Assembly (NCBI GenBank): GCA_050249535.1
Contig: JBFWQI010000008.1
Span: 1 to 64,000 of the forward strand
DNA: 64,000 bases
Source: JADJXM01 sp937967285
GTDB lineage: Bacteria > Acidobacteriota > Blastocatellia > RBC074
Direction: 5' to 3'
Positions within the stretch are counted from its first letter, which is position 1; each line of letters begins with the position of its first letter. Shown piece after piece: positions 26,010 to 42,328 of the stretch. The position numbers were made by a program, and so were the translations under genes. The notes beneath the pieces were generated by a model. That model did no database searches. It was not told where the DNA came from and worked only from the letters and a program-made list of their open reading frames with translations.

Positions 26010-27149
26010 TCAGAAGCGATGCACCGCGGCGAGCAGCCCTCCTCCCGGAATCTGATCCGCCTCCACGGCATAGACCTGCCCCTGATTGAGCCAGGTATGC
26101 AGAGCTGCGAAATCCAGCAGGTCATTGTCTGACGCTGCCGCCTGCTCGTGGACAGTAATGCCGCCGCTCGACTGATCGTAGACGCCCCATTTCTGAACTC
26201 CGACCGGAATGAAGATCGACTCGATCTGCCCGTTGTATGCCGCCGGAACGGCTGACTGCAGGTCGTTGGACGCCCGGCCTGTGCCGATCCTCTCGTGAAA
26301 CCTCTCGCTTGCCTGCTGGCGCCCGGCGCTGAGCAGCGGTTCGGCGATCTCCCATGCCCGCGTCCTGAGATCCTCGTCGTCGAGCTGATCAGGATTCCCG
26401 GTTACCGCCTCGTCAGCGAGATGACGATACGAATTGACGCTTCTGTAGAGGGCGATCAACTTCCCGTCGCCGGCCGTGACGAGCGGCGAGCTTTCACCTT
26501 CGAGCGTCTTCGAGACTCCCGCCTCGATCTCGCGCAGATATTCGATCACTCTCTTGTAGGCATCCTCCTGCCCGAGCCCCTGACCGTGGAAGACGGCCGC
26601 TCCGGCCTGCGCGCGGGTGTGAAACTGCAATTGCTCCTCGAAATCATAGCGGTCGAGGATCTCCCGCATGCTCTCAGGCATGTTTTCAAGCCGGACTTCG
26701 ACCGACCCGTATCCGGTCGCTTCGAGCAACCGGACCTGCTTCTGACTGATCGCCAAAATATGGAATGTCTGGTCGTTGGCCAGCACCTGCCAGAGCGGCT
26801 TGAGATGAAACCTTTCGCCGACCGCGAGTGTCTCGGTGAACCTGAAAGGCAGCCGGTAATGGCGCGTTTCATTTGATGAGATGTAGACCGCCAGTCCGTC
26901 GCTCTGGAATTTCCAGAAGGCCGGATCGCGCAGGAGCGCGGTGGCCGGTTCGAGCATATCTCTAACCTCGACCGAACGCATTCCAGTCTCGCCAAGTCGC
27001 TGTTCGGCGGCGGTCAGCAGATTCTTGAAGCGGATCGGGTCCTGTTCGGTCCCGGGATAGTGACGGTGAGTCGGAAGATAAATCGATACGTGCATTCCGC
27101 CGCCTTCCGCGGCAAGATCCCTCAGTTCATTTACGGATATGATGGACAT
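26010..27149 (-). CDS. baeRF3-domain protein (archaeo-eukaryotic release-factor-like)
   Basis: The 379-residue protein matches the bacterial archaeo-eukaryotic release factor family 3 pattern. Shared features are the N-terminal ELRDL...VSIYLPTHRHYPGTEQDPIRFKN-type stretch (about 6-40), FHLKPLWQVLANDQTFHILAIS (about 115-136) and a C-terminal ALHTWLNQGQVYAV (about 353-366). The family is thought to act at the ribosome or in stress translation control; this is prediction only. GGAGG about 10 nt before the ATG at 27149 fixes the start. It is downstream of the SLC13 permease on the same strand (90 bp gap) and convergent with the CBS gene. Confidence 0.85.
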   Translation of the reverse strand: MSIISVNELRDLAAEGGGMHVSIYLPTHRHYPGTEQDPIRFKNLLTAAEQRLGETGMRSVEVRDMLEPATALLRDPAFWKFQSDGLAVYISSNETRHYRLPFRFTETLAVGERFHLKPLWQVLANDQTFHILAISQKQVRLLEATGYGSVEVRLENMPESMREILDRYDFEEQLQFHTRAQAGAAVFHGQGLGQEDAYKRVIEYLREIEAGVSKTLEGESSPLVTAGDGKLIALYRSVNSYRHLADEAVTGNPDQLDDEDLRTRAWEIAEPLLSAGRQQASERFHERIGTGRASNDLQSAVPAAYNGQIESIFIPVGVQKWGVYDQSSGGITVHEQAAASDNDLLDFAALHTWLNQGQVYAVEADQIPGGGLLAAVHRF

Positions 27150-27239
27150 TTTGCGTACCTCCTTTCCATCGGCGTGTCGATGAATGTCAGGCGAATAATG
27201 AAGCCGGCTCGCGGGCAATGATCGATCGCACAGATCGCA

Positions 27240-29075
<1,836 letters not shown>

Positions 29076-29369
29076 TGTTTCAACTTACCCGATCATGCCG
29101 TGCCGGAAGACAGCATTGATGGTTGGCCGAACCCGATTCGCCGGGCATCGTCTTCTCGAACTGCCCGGCTGGCTTGCCTGTCGAACTTGCTGAACGGATA
29201 ATAACTACGATAGAGGATAGACACACGGCCTGCAAGCTGGTCATGATATTAAGTATGAAACCCGGCAAAGCGACCGGGCGACAGCAGTTGACGAATCACA
29301 CCTGAGGGGACCGCAGGGCGTTTCCCCCTCACAAGATCGAGTAAAAAACCGAAAATCCGGAGTAACGGG
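29076..29369. other. Divergent intergenic region, no gene
   Basis: Between the minus-strand SLC13 gene and the plus-strand ceramidase-like gene. Short frames here have no ribosome sites or homology I recognise. An AT-richer patch near 29185-29260 could carry the plus-strand promoter; no box is convincing. Confidence 0.5.
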
Positions 29370-30638
29370 ATGACTACAAGAGTCATGGGCGGCACATGTT
29401 TATGTCTGCTGGGTCTGATCATGCAGGCATCGGCGGGAAGTCTGCAAGCAGGTACGGCACGAGTTGACATCACTCCGCCGGCTGGTCACGTCATGGGCGG
29501 GTACGCCAATCGGCAGGGGCCGTCGAAAGGAGTACACGACCCGCTCCACGCGACGGTGCTGTTGCTGAAATCTGACGAAACGACGGTGGCGCTGATCAGT
29601 TGCGATCTGCGTTCGTTCCCATCTGAACGGATCGTCAATGAAGCCCGGCGGCGCAAACTGGCCGATCACGTACTGATCTCGGTCACGCACACGCATTCGG
29701 GTCCGATGACCTGGGAGGACAAGAGCTGGCCGAACCGCGAGAGATCCTGGTTTGCCGAGACGGAAGAGAAGATCCTGAAAGCGATCGAAGAGGCATCGGG
29801 CAAATTGTTCGAGGCTCGCATCGGAGCCGGTTACGGTGAGGCATATCTCGGCCACAACCGGCGGATGGTCGGCGCTGACGGTAAGACGACGATGTTCTGG
29901 CGCAACGAGGAGCGCCGTCCGACATCGCCGATCGACCCGACTGTCGGGGTGATCCGCGTAGACGATGCGACGGGGGCTCCGCGGGCGATCCTCGTCAATT
30001 ACGCCTGTCACGCGGTGGTGCTCGGTCCCGACAATCTGATGATCTCGGCGGACTATCCGGGCTACATGGCGCGAAAGATCGAGAGTGAATTCCCGGGCAC
30101 ACTCTGCCTCTTCGTGCAGGGAGGCGCCGGCGACATCAATCCTTATCTCGATAAACAGCCGGTCGACCGGAACGGATTCGGCGAGGCCGAAAAGACGGGG
30201 CTCGCTCTGGCCGCCGAAGCGGCGAAGATTGCCGGAAGAATAAAGACCGAAGCTGACGGATCGATCCGGGCGATCGCGGAGACTCTCGAGTTCCGCGATC
30301 GCTGGGAGCCCGGCCGGAGCGTTCGAACGGGGCTGACCACGCTGCTCATCAACCGGCGAATCGGCATCGCGACGGCGCCGGGCGAGCCTTTCGTCGATCT
30401 GCAGATCGCGCTGCGCGACAAGTCGGAACTGCCTTACGTCTTCCTCTTCGGATACACGTACAGCGACGGCGGCGAATGGGCCGGCTACATCCCGACGATC
30501 AGGGCCGCGACCGAGGGCGGCTACGGCGCCGGATACAACACCCGGATCGAGGTCGGCGCCGGAGAGACGATCGTCGACCGAGCCGCGGTCAACCTGCTCA
30601 AGATGGCTGACGTGCTCAAGTCGATACCGAGCCCATGA
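29370..30638 (+). CDS. Neutral ceramidase N-terminal-domain hydrolase
   Basis: The 422-residue secreted protein (signal about 1-22) belongs to the neutral/alkaline non-lysosomal ceramidase N-terminal domain family. Visible markers are ARVDITPPAGHVMGGYANR (about 30-48), the zinc-type HTHSGP (about 108-113), NYACHAVVLG (about 210-219) and a GGAGDINPY loop (about 250). Such proteins are zinc hydrolases of amide bonds in sphingolipids or related lipids; many bacterial members have unknown substrates. It lacks the C-terminal domain of true ceramidases. It is followed by a paralogue (30703-32045) and a PIG-L deacetylase, so a lipid or amidated sugar catabolic role is plausible. Confidence 0.88.
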   Translation: MTTRVMGGTCLCLLGLIMQASAGSLQAGTARVDITPPAGHVMGGYANRQGPSKGVHDPLHATVLLLKSDETTVALISCDLRSFPSERIVNEARRRKLADHVLISVTHTHSGPMTWEDKSWPNRERSWFAETEEKILKAIEEASGKLFEARIGAGYGEAYLGHNRRMVGADGKTTMFWRNEERRPTSPIDPTVGVIRVDDATGAPRAILVNYACHAVVLGPDNLMISADYPGYMARKIESEFPGTLCLFVQGGAGDINPYLDKQPVDRNGFGEAEKTGLALAAEAAKIAGRIKTEADGSIRAIAETLEFRDRWEPGRSVRTGLTTLLINRRIGIATAPGEPFVDLQIALRDKSELPYVFLFGYTYSDGGEWAGYIPTIRAATEGGYGAGYNTRIEVGAGETIVDRAAVNLLKMADVLKSIPSP

Positions 30639-30702
30639 CGGAACGCGAGCATCAGCGAGCGCCCATTTCGGAACGCACACATTCCCAGACACCGGAACAA
30701 CT

Positions 30703-32096
<1,394 letters not shown>

Positions 32097-32918
32097 ATGA
32101 AAATTTCCACGATCCTGACAGCATTCATCCTGTCACTAATCTCCCTTCCGGCCGTCGCTCAGGAACGCGTCGAGGAGATGCGGGGAAAGACCGTCATGGT
32201 CTTCACTCCGCATCCCGATGACGACCTCTTCGGCTGCGGAGGAACGCTGGCGCGAATGGCCCGCAACGGCAACCGGATCATCATCGTCATCTACACGAAC
32301 GACAACAAGGGATCGTTCGACCTCGAGATGACCAGCGAGCGCCTGGCCCGCATCCGCAAGGCTGAAGAGGAAGCAGCGATGGAGACCCTCGGCATCCCGA
32401 AACAGAACATCATCTGGCTCGGCTACGACGACGGCGAACTCGAATACGCCCCGCAGAAACTGCTCTGCGGACAGGCAACAAAGCTGATCCGGCAGTACCG
32501 GCCGGACGTCCTCTTCAGCATCGACCCCGGAGAGATGTACGAACGCTGGCACAAGACCGACCATCGCATGGCGGCGTTCATGACGCTCGATGCGGTCCGC
32601 GCCGCCGAGTTCCACCTCTACTATCCCGAACACCTGCTGACCGACGGCCTGCAACCTTTCAAGGTCCCGCTGCTGATGTTCTATTACTCCGCCAACGAGG
32701 CAAATTACTGGGTCGATATCACGGACGAACTCGACCGCAAGGCCGAAGCCGTCACGAAACACGTCAGCCAGTTCGAACCGTCGATCAATAAATACCGGCC
32801 CGACTGGGATCCTCAGGACAAATCAAAATTGAAGGAGTATCTGAAAGGAAGGGCGACCAAAAAAGACGGCCGCTACGTCGAAGCTTTTCGACGAGCGACC
32901 GGGTTCAATCAGCAGTAA
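32097..32918 (+). CDS. Secreted PIG-L family deacetylase
   Basis: The 273-residue protein has a signal peptide (about 1-21, ending PAVAQ). The LmbE/PIG-L zinc motif is TPHPDDDLFGCGGTL (about 37-51). A later HKTDHRM (about 155) supplies the third metal ligand. The family removes N-acetyl groups from GlcNAc-containing molecules. The export signal implies an extracytoplasmic substrate. It follows two ceramidase-like genes, consistent with turnover of lipid- or sugar-linked amides (inference). The start codon abuts a run of heptamer repeats, so no typical ribosome site is visible. Confidence 0.9.
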   Translation: MKISTILTAFILSLISLPAVAQERVEEMRGKTVMVFTPHPDDDLFGCGGTLARMARNGNRIIIVIYTNDNKGSFDLEMTSERLARIRKAEEEAAMETLGIPKQNIIWLGYDDGELEYAPQKLLCGQATKLIRQYRPDVLFSIDPGEMYERWHKTDHRMAAFMTLDAVRAAEFHLYYPEHLLTDGLQPFKVPLLMFYYSANEANYWVDITDELDRKAEAVTKHVSQFEPSINKYRPDWDPQDKSKLKEYLKGRATKKDGRYVEAFRRATGFNQQ

Positions 32919-32950
32919 TCGGGTGCGCACGCGCCCCGCGTGCGTGACAA

Positions 32951-32980
32951 GGAGTACGGCGCCCGCGGGCGCCGTACTCC
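32951..32980. repeat. 30-bp perfect palindrome between convergent genes
   Basis: Arms GGAGTACGGCGCCCG and CGGGCGCCGTACTCC meet without a spacer. It lies 33 bp after the PIG-L stop and 4 bp before the stop of the convergent TPR gene. A shorter GC-palindromic stretch (GCACGCG and CGCGTGCG) lies just before it. Likely a bidirectional hairpin. Confidence 0.8.
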
Positions 32981-32983
32981 AAA

Positions 32984-34651
32984 TCACTGAGCACCGGAAA
33001 TCGAATTGATCAGGTCCTTATCGGCTTTAGCCCAGGCCTCGAGAAAATGCTGATGGCTCCGGCGGGCATCGTCGTGTCGGCCGAGCGCTTTCTGAGCCTG
33101 ACTGAGACCGAGGTAGGCGCGGCCGCTGCCCGGATCGCGTTCGAGCGCCTGAGTGAAGAACCCGAGAGCGTCCTCCCAGCGCCGTAACGAGAGCGCGATA
33201 TTGCCCGCCACCTCCTGCATCGGAACGGGGTAGAGAGGCGGCTCGGAGTAGCCGAGACCGATCTCCGCTTCGATCGCCTCCCTGGCCGTCGCGATCGCCT
33301 CATCCGCTTTGCCCTGCAATGCCAGCAGTCGCGCCCTGACATCGAGCGGTGCGACTTTCAGAGCGCGCAACTGCATCGACTGGCGTCCGTTCTGCGGCCG
33401 GTCCTTCGACTTCTCGAACCGGTCCTTGAGCCAGGCGACCTCGCGTTCGAGCACTTCGAGCTGCGACTGAGCCGCCACGGCATCCCGCATGCCGATCCTC
33501 GAAACCGCCTGAGCGTAATACCTCCAGGCCTTGAAGACCTCGAACGGCCCTTCCTCAGGCAGCATCCGCGTGTTCAGGATCTCGTCCCACTTCTCGAAAC
33601 GGACCAGCGTGCGAAGCATCGCCAGACGCCCCTCGAAGACCGTCCGCGACTTGACCTCTTCAGGATTCTCGTCGAGGCTCAGCAGTTCCCTGCTCACGCG
33701 CACCGCGTCCTGATAGCGCCCCTGGTAACCGTAGACCATGGCCAGAAAATGAACATTGTGGCCGTATGGCCCGGCGGCGTGATCCGATTTCTCCTTGTTC
33801 GCGCGAATCCATTCCCGGTCGACGGCGGCCGAGCCCTCGAAGGCCCTCGCTGCATCGTCCCAGCGATCGACGTGAACGTAGGTGTGACCGGGCATATGAA
33901 CGGCATGACCGACCTTCGGCGCCAGCGTGCCGTAGATGTCGGCCGACGGCACTCCGTCCTGCGGCCGCGGTCCCGATTCCGTGGCATGAATCATGTAATG
34001 ATGCGCCGCCAGATGTTTCGGTGACCTGGCCAGGACCAGCTGGAGCAGGGCGATCGCCTCGACCGTCCCCGGTTCCGGCGTCCCGTCGCGTTTGTATCCC
34101 GACATCGACGCCAGAGCCAGAAACAGTTTCGCCTCCAGATCGTCTGGATAACGCGCCACGATCTTCCTCAGGTTCGTTCTGTACGATTCGCTCGCGCCAA
34201 GAAAACCGTTGTTCTGGACGTTCGATCTCTCGCCGTTGTATCGCGCATCGACAGCTTCGATGTAGAGCCGCTCGTGCTCGCTCACTCCGGCAGTCAGCTC
34301 TTTCGCCCGCTTGAGCGCGCCGTTTCTTCGCTCGTCATTGACCGAAGCCATGGCGATGCCCCACTGAGCCATTGCGCATTCGGGATCGAGCTGCGCCGCG
34401 CGCTCGAACGACTTGTCCGCCTCGTAGAACCAGAACGAATGAAGGAGCGACAGCCCCTGATCGAAGAATCTCTGGGCCTCGGACGATTTCGTCGTCACCT
34501 TCATCCTGACATCGCCGTATCCGGCAATCAGCTCTGCTTTGCCGGACGGCGTCTGAGTCTTGATCGGCGTGTGACAGACCGGAGCCTGCTGGGCGAAAAC
34601 CGACACGCTCATCAGGACTATCAGGCCAAACGTCAGATTTGCTCTTCGCAT
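32984..34651 (-). CDS. Secreted TPR-repeat protein
   Basis: The 555-residue protein has a signal peptide (about 1-20, ending VFAQ). TPR-like helix pairs run throughout: SSEAQRFFDQGLSLLHSFWFYEADKSFERAAQLDPECAMAQWGIA (split over about 57-100) is the most recognisable. The C-terminal repeats include LRRWEDALGFFTQALERDP and SGRAYLGLSQAQKALGRHDDA. A conserved HMPGHTYVHVDRWDDA segment (about 243-258) is typical of a family of periplasmic TPR proteins in Acidobacteriota and Bacteroidota. It is probably a scaffold; no enzyme motif was seen. Confidence 0.85.
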   Translation of the reverse strand: MRRANLTFGLIVLMSVSVFAQQAPVCHTPIKTQTPSGKAELIAGYGDVRMKVTTKSSEAQRFFDQGLSLLHSFWFYEADKSFERAAQLDPECAMAQWGIAMASVNDERRNGALKRAKELTAGVSEHERLYIEAVDARYNGERSNVQNNGFLGASESYRTNLRKIVARYPDDLEAKLFLALASMSGYKRDGTPEPGTVEAIALLQLVLARSPKHLAAHHYMIHATESGPRPQDGVPSADIYGTLAPKVGHAVHMPGHTYVHVDRWDDAARAFEGSAAVDREWIRANKEKSDHAAGPYGHNVHFLAMVYGYQGRYQDAVRVSRELLSLDENPEEVKSRTVFEGRLAMLRTLVRFEKWDEILNTRMLPEEGPFEVFKAWRYYAQAVSRIGMRDAVAAQSQLEVLEREVAWLKDRFEKSKDRPQNGRQSMQLRALKVAPLDVRARLLALQGKADEAIATAREAIEAEIGLGYSEPPLYPVPMQEVAGNIALSLRRWEDALGFFTQALERDPGSGRAYLGLSQAQKALGRHDDARRSHQHFLEAWAKADKDLINSISGAQ

Positions 34652-34663
34652 TCGCCCCTCCCC

Positions 34664-34693
34664 AAAAAAGAAAGCGGCGCCCGCAGGCGCCGC
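34664..34693 (-). terminator. Rho-independent terminator
   Basis: On the minus strand GCGGCGCC-TGCG-GGCGCCGC is followed by TTTCTTTTTT. It lies 20 bp after the stop of the secreted duplicated-domain gene (34713-35426) and before the TPR gene start, so it separates the two transcripts. Confidence 0.8.
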
Positions 34694-34712
34694 ACTCGAA
34701 ACCGTTTGACAG

Positions 34713-35426
34713 TTATTTCTTCTTCTTTTTGGCTGACCAGGTGCCGGAGAATCCGCCGGCTTCCCATTTGCCGCCGAGGTCTTCGCCGGTCCTCTTGCCG
34801 TTGAGCGGGATCGGTCCGTTGCCCTGGTAGGTCGCCGTCAGATTGACGACATCCGGATCCTGGGTCTCGATGGCGACGACGTTCAGGTCGCCTCCGCCGG
34901 GAACTTCCGTCACCAGCTTGTCGCCGTTACGCTTGATGATCAGGGTGAACGGAAGCTCGCCCTGGCCCTCAGCCACCACAACCGCATCGTACTCGCCTTC
35001 GATACCGGCCATCCCGGCGGCGCCCGCCGCGGCCACGGTCGTCGATGCACCGCCTGCATCGCGCATCGCCGTCCACGTTCCCTTCATATCCCCGGCAGTC
35101 CAGTCGCCGGCGATCTTGCCGCCCTCGAACTTGCCCTTGATCGTCACCGGCGTGCCGCCCGCATCGCAATCGATGACCACATTGTTGTCGGCATCGACCG
35201 TCACTTTGGTCACCGTCAGCGGCATCGGCGAATCCTTGACCTCGCCGGACCAGCTCTGACCGTCATGCTTGAGCATCATCTGGAAATTGAGCGCGCCAAG
35301 CTCGCTGCTGGTCGCCGTCACTTTGTACGTTCCCGCAACCGGATGCGACTGCGCAAAACCGGCGACCGACAGAATCAAAGTCATCATCAGCGCCATACCG
35401 AATCCCACAAATACACGTTTCATCAT
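34713..35426 (-). CDS. Secreted protein with duplicated beta-rich domain
   Basis: The 237-residue product has a signal peptide (about 1-26, ending GFAQ). Two similar domains of about 100 residues follow: HPVAGTYKVTATSSELGAL (about 28-46) begins the first, and GIEGEYDAVVVAEGQGEL the second. Both continue with a LKHDGQSWSGEV- or IKRNGDKLVTEV-like strand and end in GTW plus a basic tail. They are joined by an Ala/Gly-rich linker. The final five residues are lysines. It looks like a small extracytoplasmic lipocalin-like or binding protein; function unknown. AGGGGG upstream supports the start at one of two adjacent ATGs. Confidence 0.75.
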   Translation of the reverse strand: MMKRVFVGFGMALMMTLILSVAGFAQSHPVAGTYKVTATSSELGALNFQMMLKHDGQSWSGEVKDSPMPLTVTKVTVDADNNVVIDCDAGGTPVTIKGKFEGGKIAGDWTAGDMKGTWTAMRDAGGASTTVAAAGAAGMAGIEGEYDAVVVAEGQGELPFTLIIKRNGDKLVTEVPGGGDLNVVAIETQDPDVVNLTATYQGNGPIPLNGKRTGEDLGGKWEAGGFSGTWSAKKKKK

Positions 35427-35667
35427 CTTCTTGCTACCCCCTGGTGTTCTGCTCTCCTCGGAGAGAAATATGCCCTGTACAGTCCGTTCCGAGCAGTCCG
35501 AACTGCGTATATTCATAGATAATGGACAAGGAATCCGAAGTTTAATCCCCGTCCAGTGATAAAACAAGCCCCTTTTCGGGCCATTCGACCAACTTTTTGC
35601 TTCCTCACACCGGCTTTTCTTTTATAATTTATCCGCTCCCGCATCTGACACAGCATCGAGGACACCA

Positions 35668-36343
<676 letters not shown>

Positions 36344-36405
36344 GCCTGCGCAATCATTGAGACCATCGGCAACAGCGCATCACATATTCAGGAGGTCGGA
36401 TCGTA

Positions 36406-39965
<3,560 letters not shown>

Positions 39966-40320
39966 ACGCGGTGAAACCTCTTTTGATAAATTAAATTAAT
40001 GGTCGGTACACAGAAGGCCGATTATAGACAAACCGGCCTGAGATGAAAAGCTCAGAAGGCCAATTTTTACAGGCATTTCGGCATACTCCATGCCGGCCGA
40101 TTGGTCTAACCAGCAGACTGATTGACACTCCGCTAAAGGTGACATTAAGTGTGATCTCGCGGATGGCTTGCGAATTGCAATCAAAGCGAGGATTTATCGG
40201 CGGAGATGGCAGGGCTGGAAAAATCGTCAGTATTGAAGGGGATCGGCAACTGACGCGGCAGCGCCGATGGGTGGAGCAGGGTGAGCACGCGCAAAATCGC
40301 CACAATGGGAGGCCGGGAAG
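39966..40320. other. Divergent intergenic region, no gene
   Basis: Between hppA (minus) and the Nramp-like gene (plus). It holds a perfect TTGACA (40122-40127) spaced 17 bp from TTAAGT, and a GGCAT-ACTCC-ATGCC inverted repeat (40080-40094). I could not recognise a known riboswitch fold. Confidence 0.5.
40122..40150 (+). promoter_or_regulatory. Possible housekeeping promoter
   Basis: TTGACA, a 17-bp spacer and TTAAGT. The -35 is perfect and the -10 is weak. It would give a leader of about 165 nt before the Nramp-like gene. Confidence 0.3.
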
Positions 40321-41640
40321 ATGAACGAGGAAGTGATCGACAGAGAGCCGGGAGGGCTGAGGGACCGGCGGCAATCGGTGGGCGGTTCGGTGCGCTGGTT
40401 TTTTCGCAATCTCGGTCCGGGCCTGATCACGGGAGCGGCCGACGACGATCCGTCGGGGATCTCGACCTATTCGACGGCCGGCGCTGCGTTCGGGTATGGA
40501 ATGCTCTGGACGGCGCTCCTCTCGCTGCCCCTGATGACAGCGGTTCAGTTGATGTGCGCTAGGATCGGCATGGTTTCGGGTCGCGGGCTGGCGGCGGTTC
40601 TGCGGACATACTATTCTAGGCGGTTGCTGTGGTTTGCCTGTGGACTGCTGCTGGTCGCCAACACGATCAACATCGCAGCCGATCTGGGAGGCATGGCCGA
40701 AGCGGCGGAGTTGCTGACCGGAATCGATTCGATCTGGTTCATTCCGCCGTTCACGCTGACGATCATCCTGCTGCTCGTTTTCGCCTCGTACCGGACTATG
40801 GCGAAATTTTTCAAATGGCTGACGCTGGTACTGGTGGCATACATCGGAGCGGCATTTCTGGCCCGGCCGCACTGGGGCGATGTCATCCGGGCGACTCTGC
40901 TGCCGAGGCCGGAACTGAACGAAAACTATCTCATGACCGTCGTGGCGATACTGGGAACGACGATCTCGCCGTATCTGTTTTTCTGGCAGGCGGCGCAGGA
41001 GGTCGAGGAGGAGAAGGCTGCCGGCAAAAGGACGGTGGGCCGTCGCAAGGGCGCATCGCGCGAGGAGCTGGGTCATCTGACAGTCGATGTCTTTACAGGC
41101 ATGACGATCTGCGTGGCGATCTTCTATTTCATCATCCTGACGACTGGAGCGACGCTGCACGAATCAGGGCATCGTGACATCCTGACGGCCCGCCAGGCGG
41201 CAGAGGCGTTGCGACCGCTGGCCGGCGATCTCGCCTACCTGCTCTTTTCGATCGGGCTGATCGGCACCGGATTTCTCGGGGTTCCGGTGCTGGCCGGTTC
41301 TGCCGCTTATGCCGTCGCCGAAGCCGGAGCGTGGCGCGCGGGAATGAACGAACGTCCGCGGATGGCCGGAAAATTCTATGCCGTCATCACGCTCTCGATG
41401 TTCGCCGGGATGGCGGTCGACTACATCGGACTGAATCCGATCCGGATGCTCTTCTGGGCCGCAATCGTCAACGGAATGCTGGCTCCGCCGCTGATCATCA
41501 TCATCCTGATGGTCACCAACAACGTCAGAGTCATGGGAGAGCATACAAATTCGAGGTGGCTGAACCGACTCGGGTGGAGCGCAGCCGTAATCATGAGTCT
41601 GGCTGCGATTGCGACCGTCATCGCCTGGATTCGAAACTGA
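40321..41640 (+). CDS. Nramp-related divalent metal transporter
   Basis: The 439-residue membrane protein (about 11 helices) belongs to the Nramp superfamily. TM1 reads GPGLITGAADDDPSGISTYS (about 37-56) instead of the canonical DPGN. TM6 reads GTTISPYLFFWQA (about 215-227) where classical Mn/Fe carriers have MPHN. Loss of the methionine ligand suggests a non-canonical substrate, as in Nramp-related Mg2+ transporters (NRMT), but this clade is uncharacterised. A cytosolic insert EVEEEKAAGKRTVGRRKG follows TM6. The ATG has GGGAGG upstream. The convergent DedA gene ends 7 bp downstream. Confidence 0.85.
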   Translation: MNEEVIDREPGGLRDRRQSVGGSVRWFFRNLGPGLITGAADDDPSGISTYSTAGAAFGYGMLWTALLSLPLMTAVQLMCARIGMVSGRGLAAVLRTYYSRRLLWFACGLLLVANTINIAADLGGMAEAAELLTGIDSIWFIPPFTLTIILLLVFASYRTMAKFFKWLTLVLVAYIGAAFLARPHWGDVIRATLLPRPELNENYLMTVVAILGTTISPYLFFWQAAQEVEEEKAAGKRTVGRRKGASREELGHLTVDVFTGMTICVAIFYFIILTTGATLHESGHRDILTARQAAEALRPLAGDLAYLLFSIGLIGTGFLGVPVLAGSAAYAVAEAGAWRAGMNERPRMAGKFYAVITLSMFAGMAVDYIGLNPIRMLFWAAIVNGMLAPPLIIIILMVTNNVRVMGEHTNSRWLNRLGWSAAVIMSLAAIATVIAWIRN

Positions 41641-41646
41641 GGCGGA

Positions 41647-42222
41647 TCATTCGGCAGCCGGGTTATGCCGGCGAATGGCGATCAGCCACCGGATCACTGC
41701 GTAACCAACGCCGGCGATCAGGACGACCGCGGCGACCCGCATCTCGTAACGCCTGACATCCGTCAGCAGGATTTCGAGCGCATGGCCGAAGGCGTATCCG
41801 GCCAGCCCGAGCGTAATCGACCAGATGGCTCCACCTGTGAAATTGAATACCAGAAAGCGCCCTGGAGAAAAATCGGCCAATCCAAGCACGAAAGGTGTGA
41901 TGGTTCGGATGCCGTAGACGAACCGGAACCCCAGCACCAGGATCAGATTGTAGCGTTCGATCAGGCTGCGGGCTCTTTGCGCCGCCGGGTTTAAAGACGG
42001 CAATCTGGCGAGGAGGGCGCCGCCCTTCATGCGTCCGAGTCGGAAAAACAGCTGATCCGCCAGGAATGTCCCCAGAAAAGCTACTCCGATCACCGCCGGC
42101 AGACTGAGGTATCCGCGGTGAGCCAGATAGGACGCCAAAATCAGGAATGTCTCCCCCTCCAGCATGACTCCGAAGAACAGGATCAGATAGCCGTAATCGA
42201 TGATCAGGTGCTCGATTGACAT
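41647..42222 (-). CDS. DedA family membrane protein
   Basis: The 191-residue protein has the DedA/SNARE-associated pattern: EGETFLILASYLAHRG (about 22-37), LGTFLADQLFFRLGRMKG (about 50-67), the reentrant RFVYGIRTITPFVLGL (about 101-116) and FNFTGGAIWS (about 125-134). The acidic and arginine residues in these loops are those linked to lipid flipping (undecaprenyl phosphate or phosphatidylethanolamine). Specific substrate not inferable. The gene is complete and stands alone on its strand. Confidence 0.9.
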   Translation of the reverse strand: MSIEHLIIDYGYLILFFGVMLEGETFLILASYLAHRGYLSLPAVIGVAFLGTFLADQLFFRLGRMKGGALLARLPSLNPAAQRARSLIERYNLILVLGFRFVYGIRTITPFVLGLADFSPGRFLVFNFTGGAIWSITLGLAGYAFGHALEILLTDVRRYEMRVAAVVLIAGVGYAVIRWLIAIRRHNPAAE

Positions 42223-42257
42223 GCGACGATTATAGGCTGATGAGAGAAGATTTCAGT

Positions 42258-42302
42258 GAAAAAAAGGCCCTGACCCGGCGCGAGACCTCCCGGATCAGGG
42301 CA
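42258..42302 (-). terminator. Rho-independent terminator of the htrA operon
   Basis: On the minus strand GCCCTGATCCGG / CCGGGTCAGGGC (one mismatch) is followed by seven T residues. It lies 27 bp after the HtrA stop. Confidence 0.88.
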
Positions 42303-42328
42303 GTAAAAGGGTCAGTGGAATTCAGACC

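Noticed and set aside
29080..29305. Small genes in the divergent gap
   Set aside because: The 60-62 codon frames overlap each other on opposite strands, with no ribosome site or recognisable motif.
40080..40095. Sigma-54 promoter for hppA on the minus strand
   Set aside because: CGGCATG-N4-ATGCC keeps the spacing but matches consensus poorly and overlaps an inverted repeat.
39966..40320. Metal-sensing riboswitch before the Nramp-like gene
   Set aside because: I could not find the conserved cores of the yybP-ykoY or M-box families.
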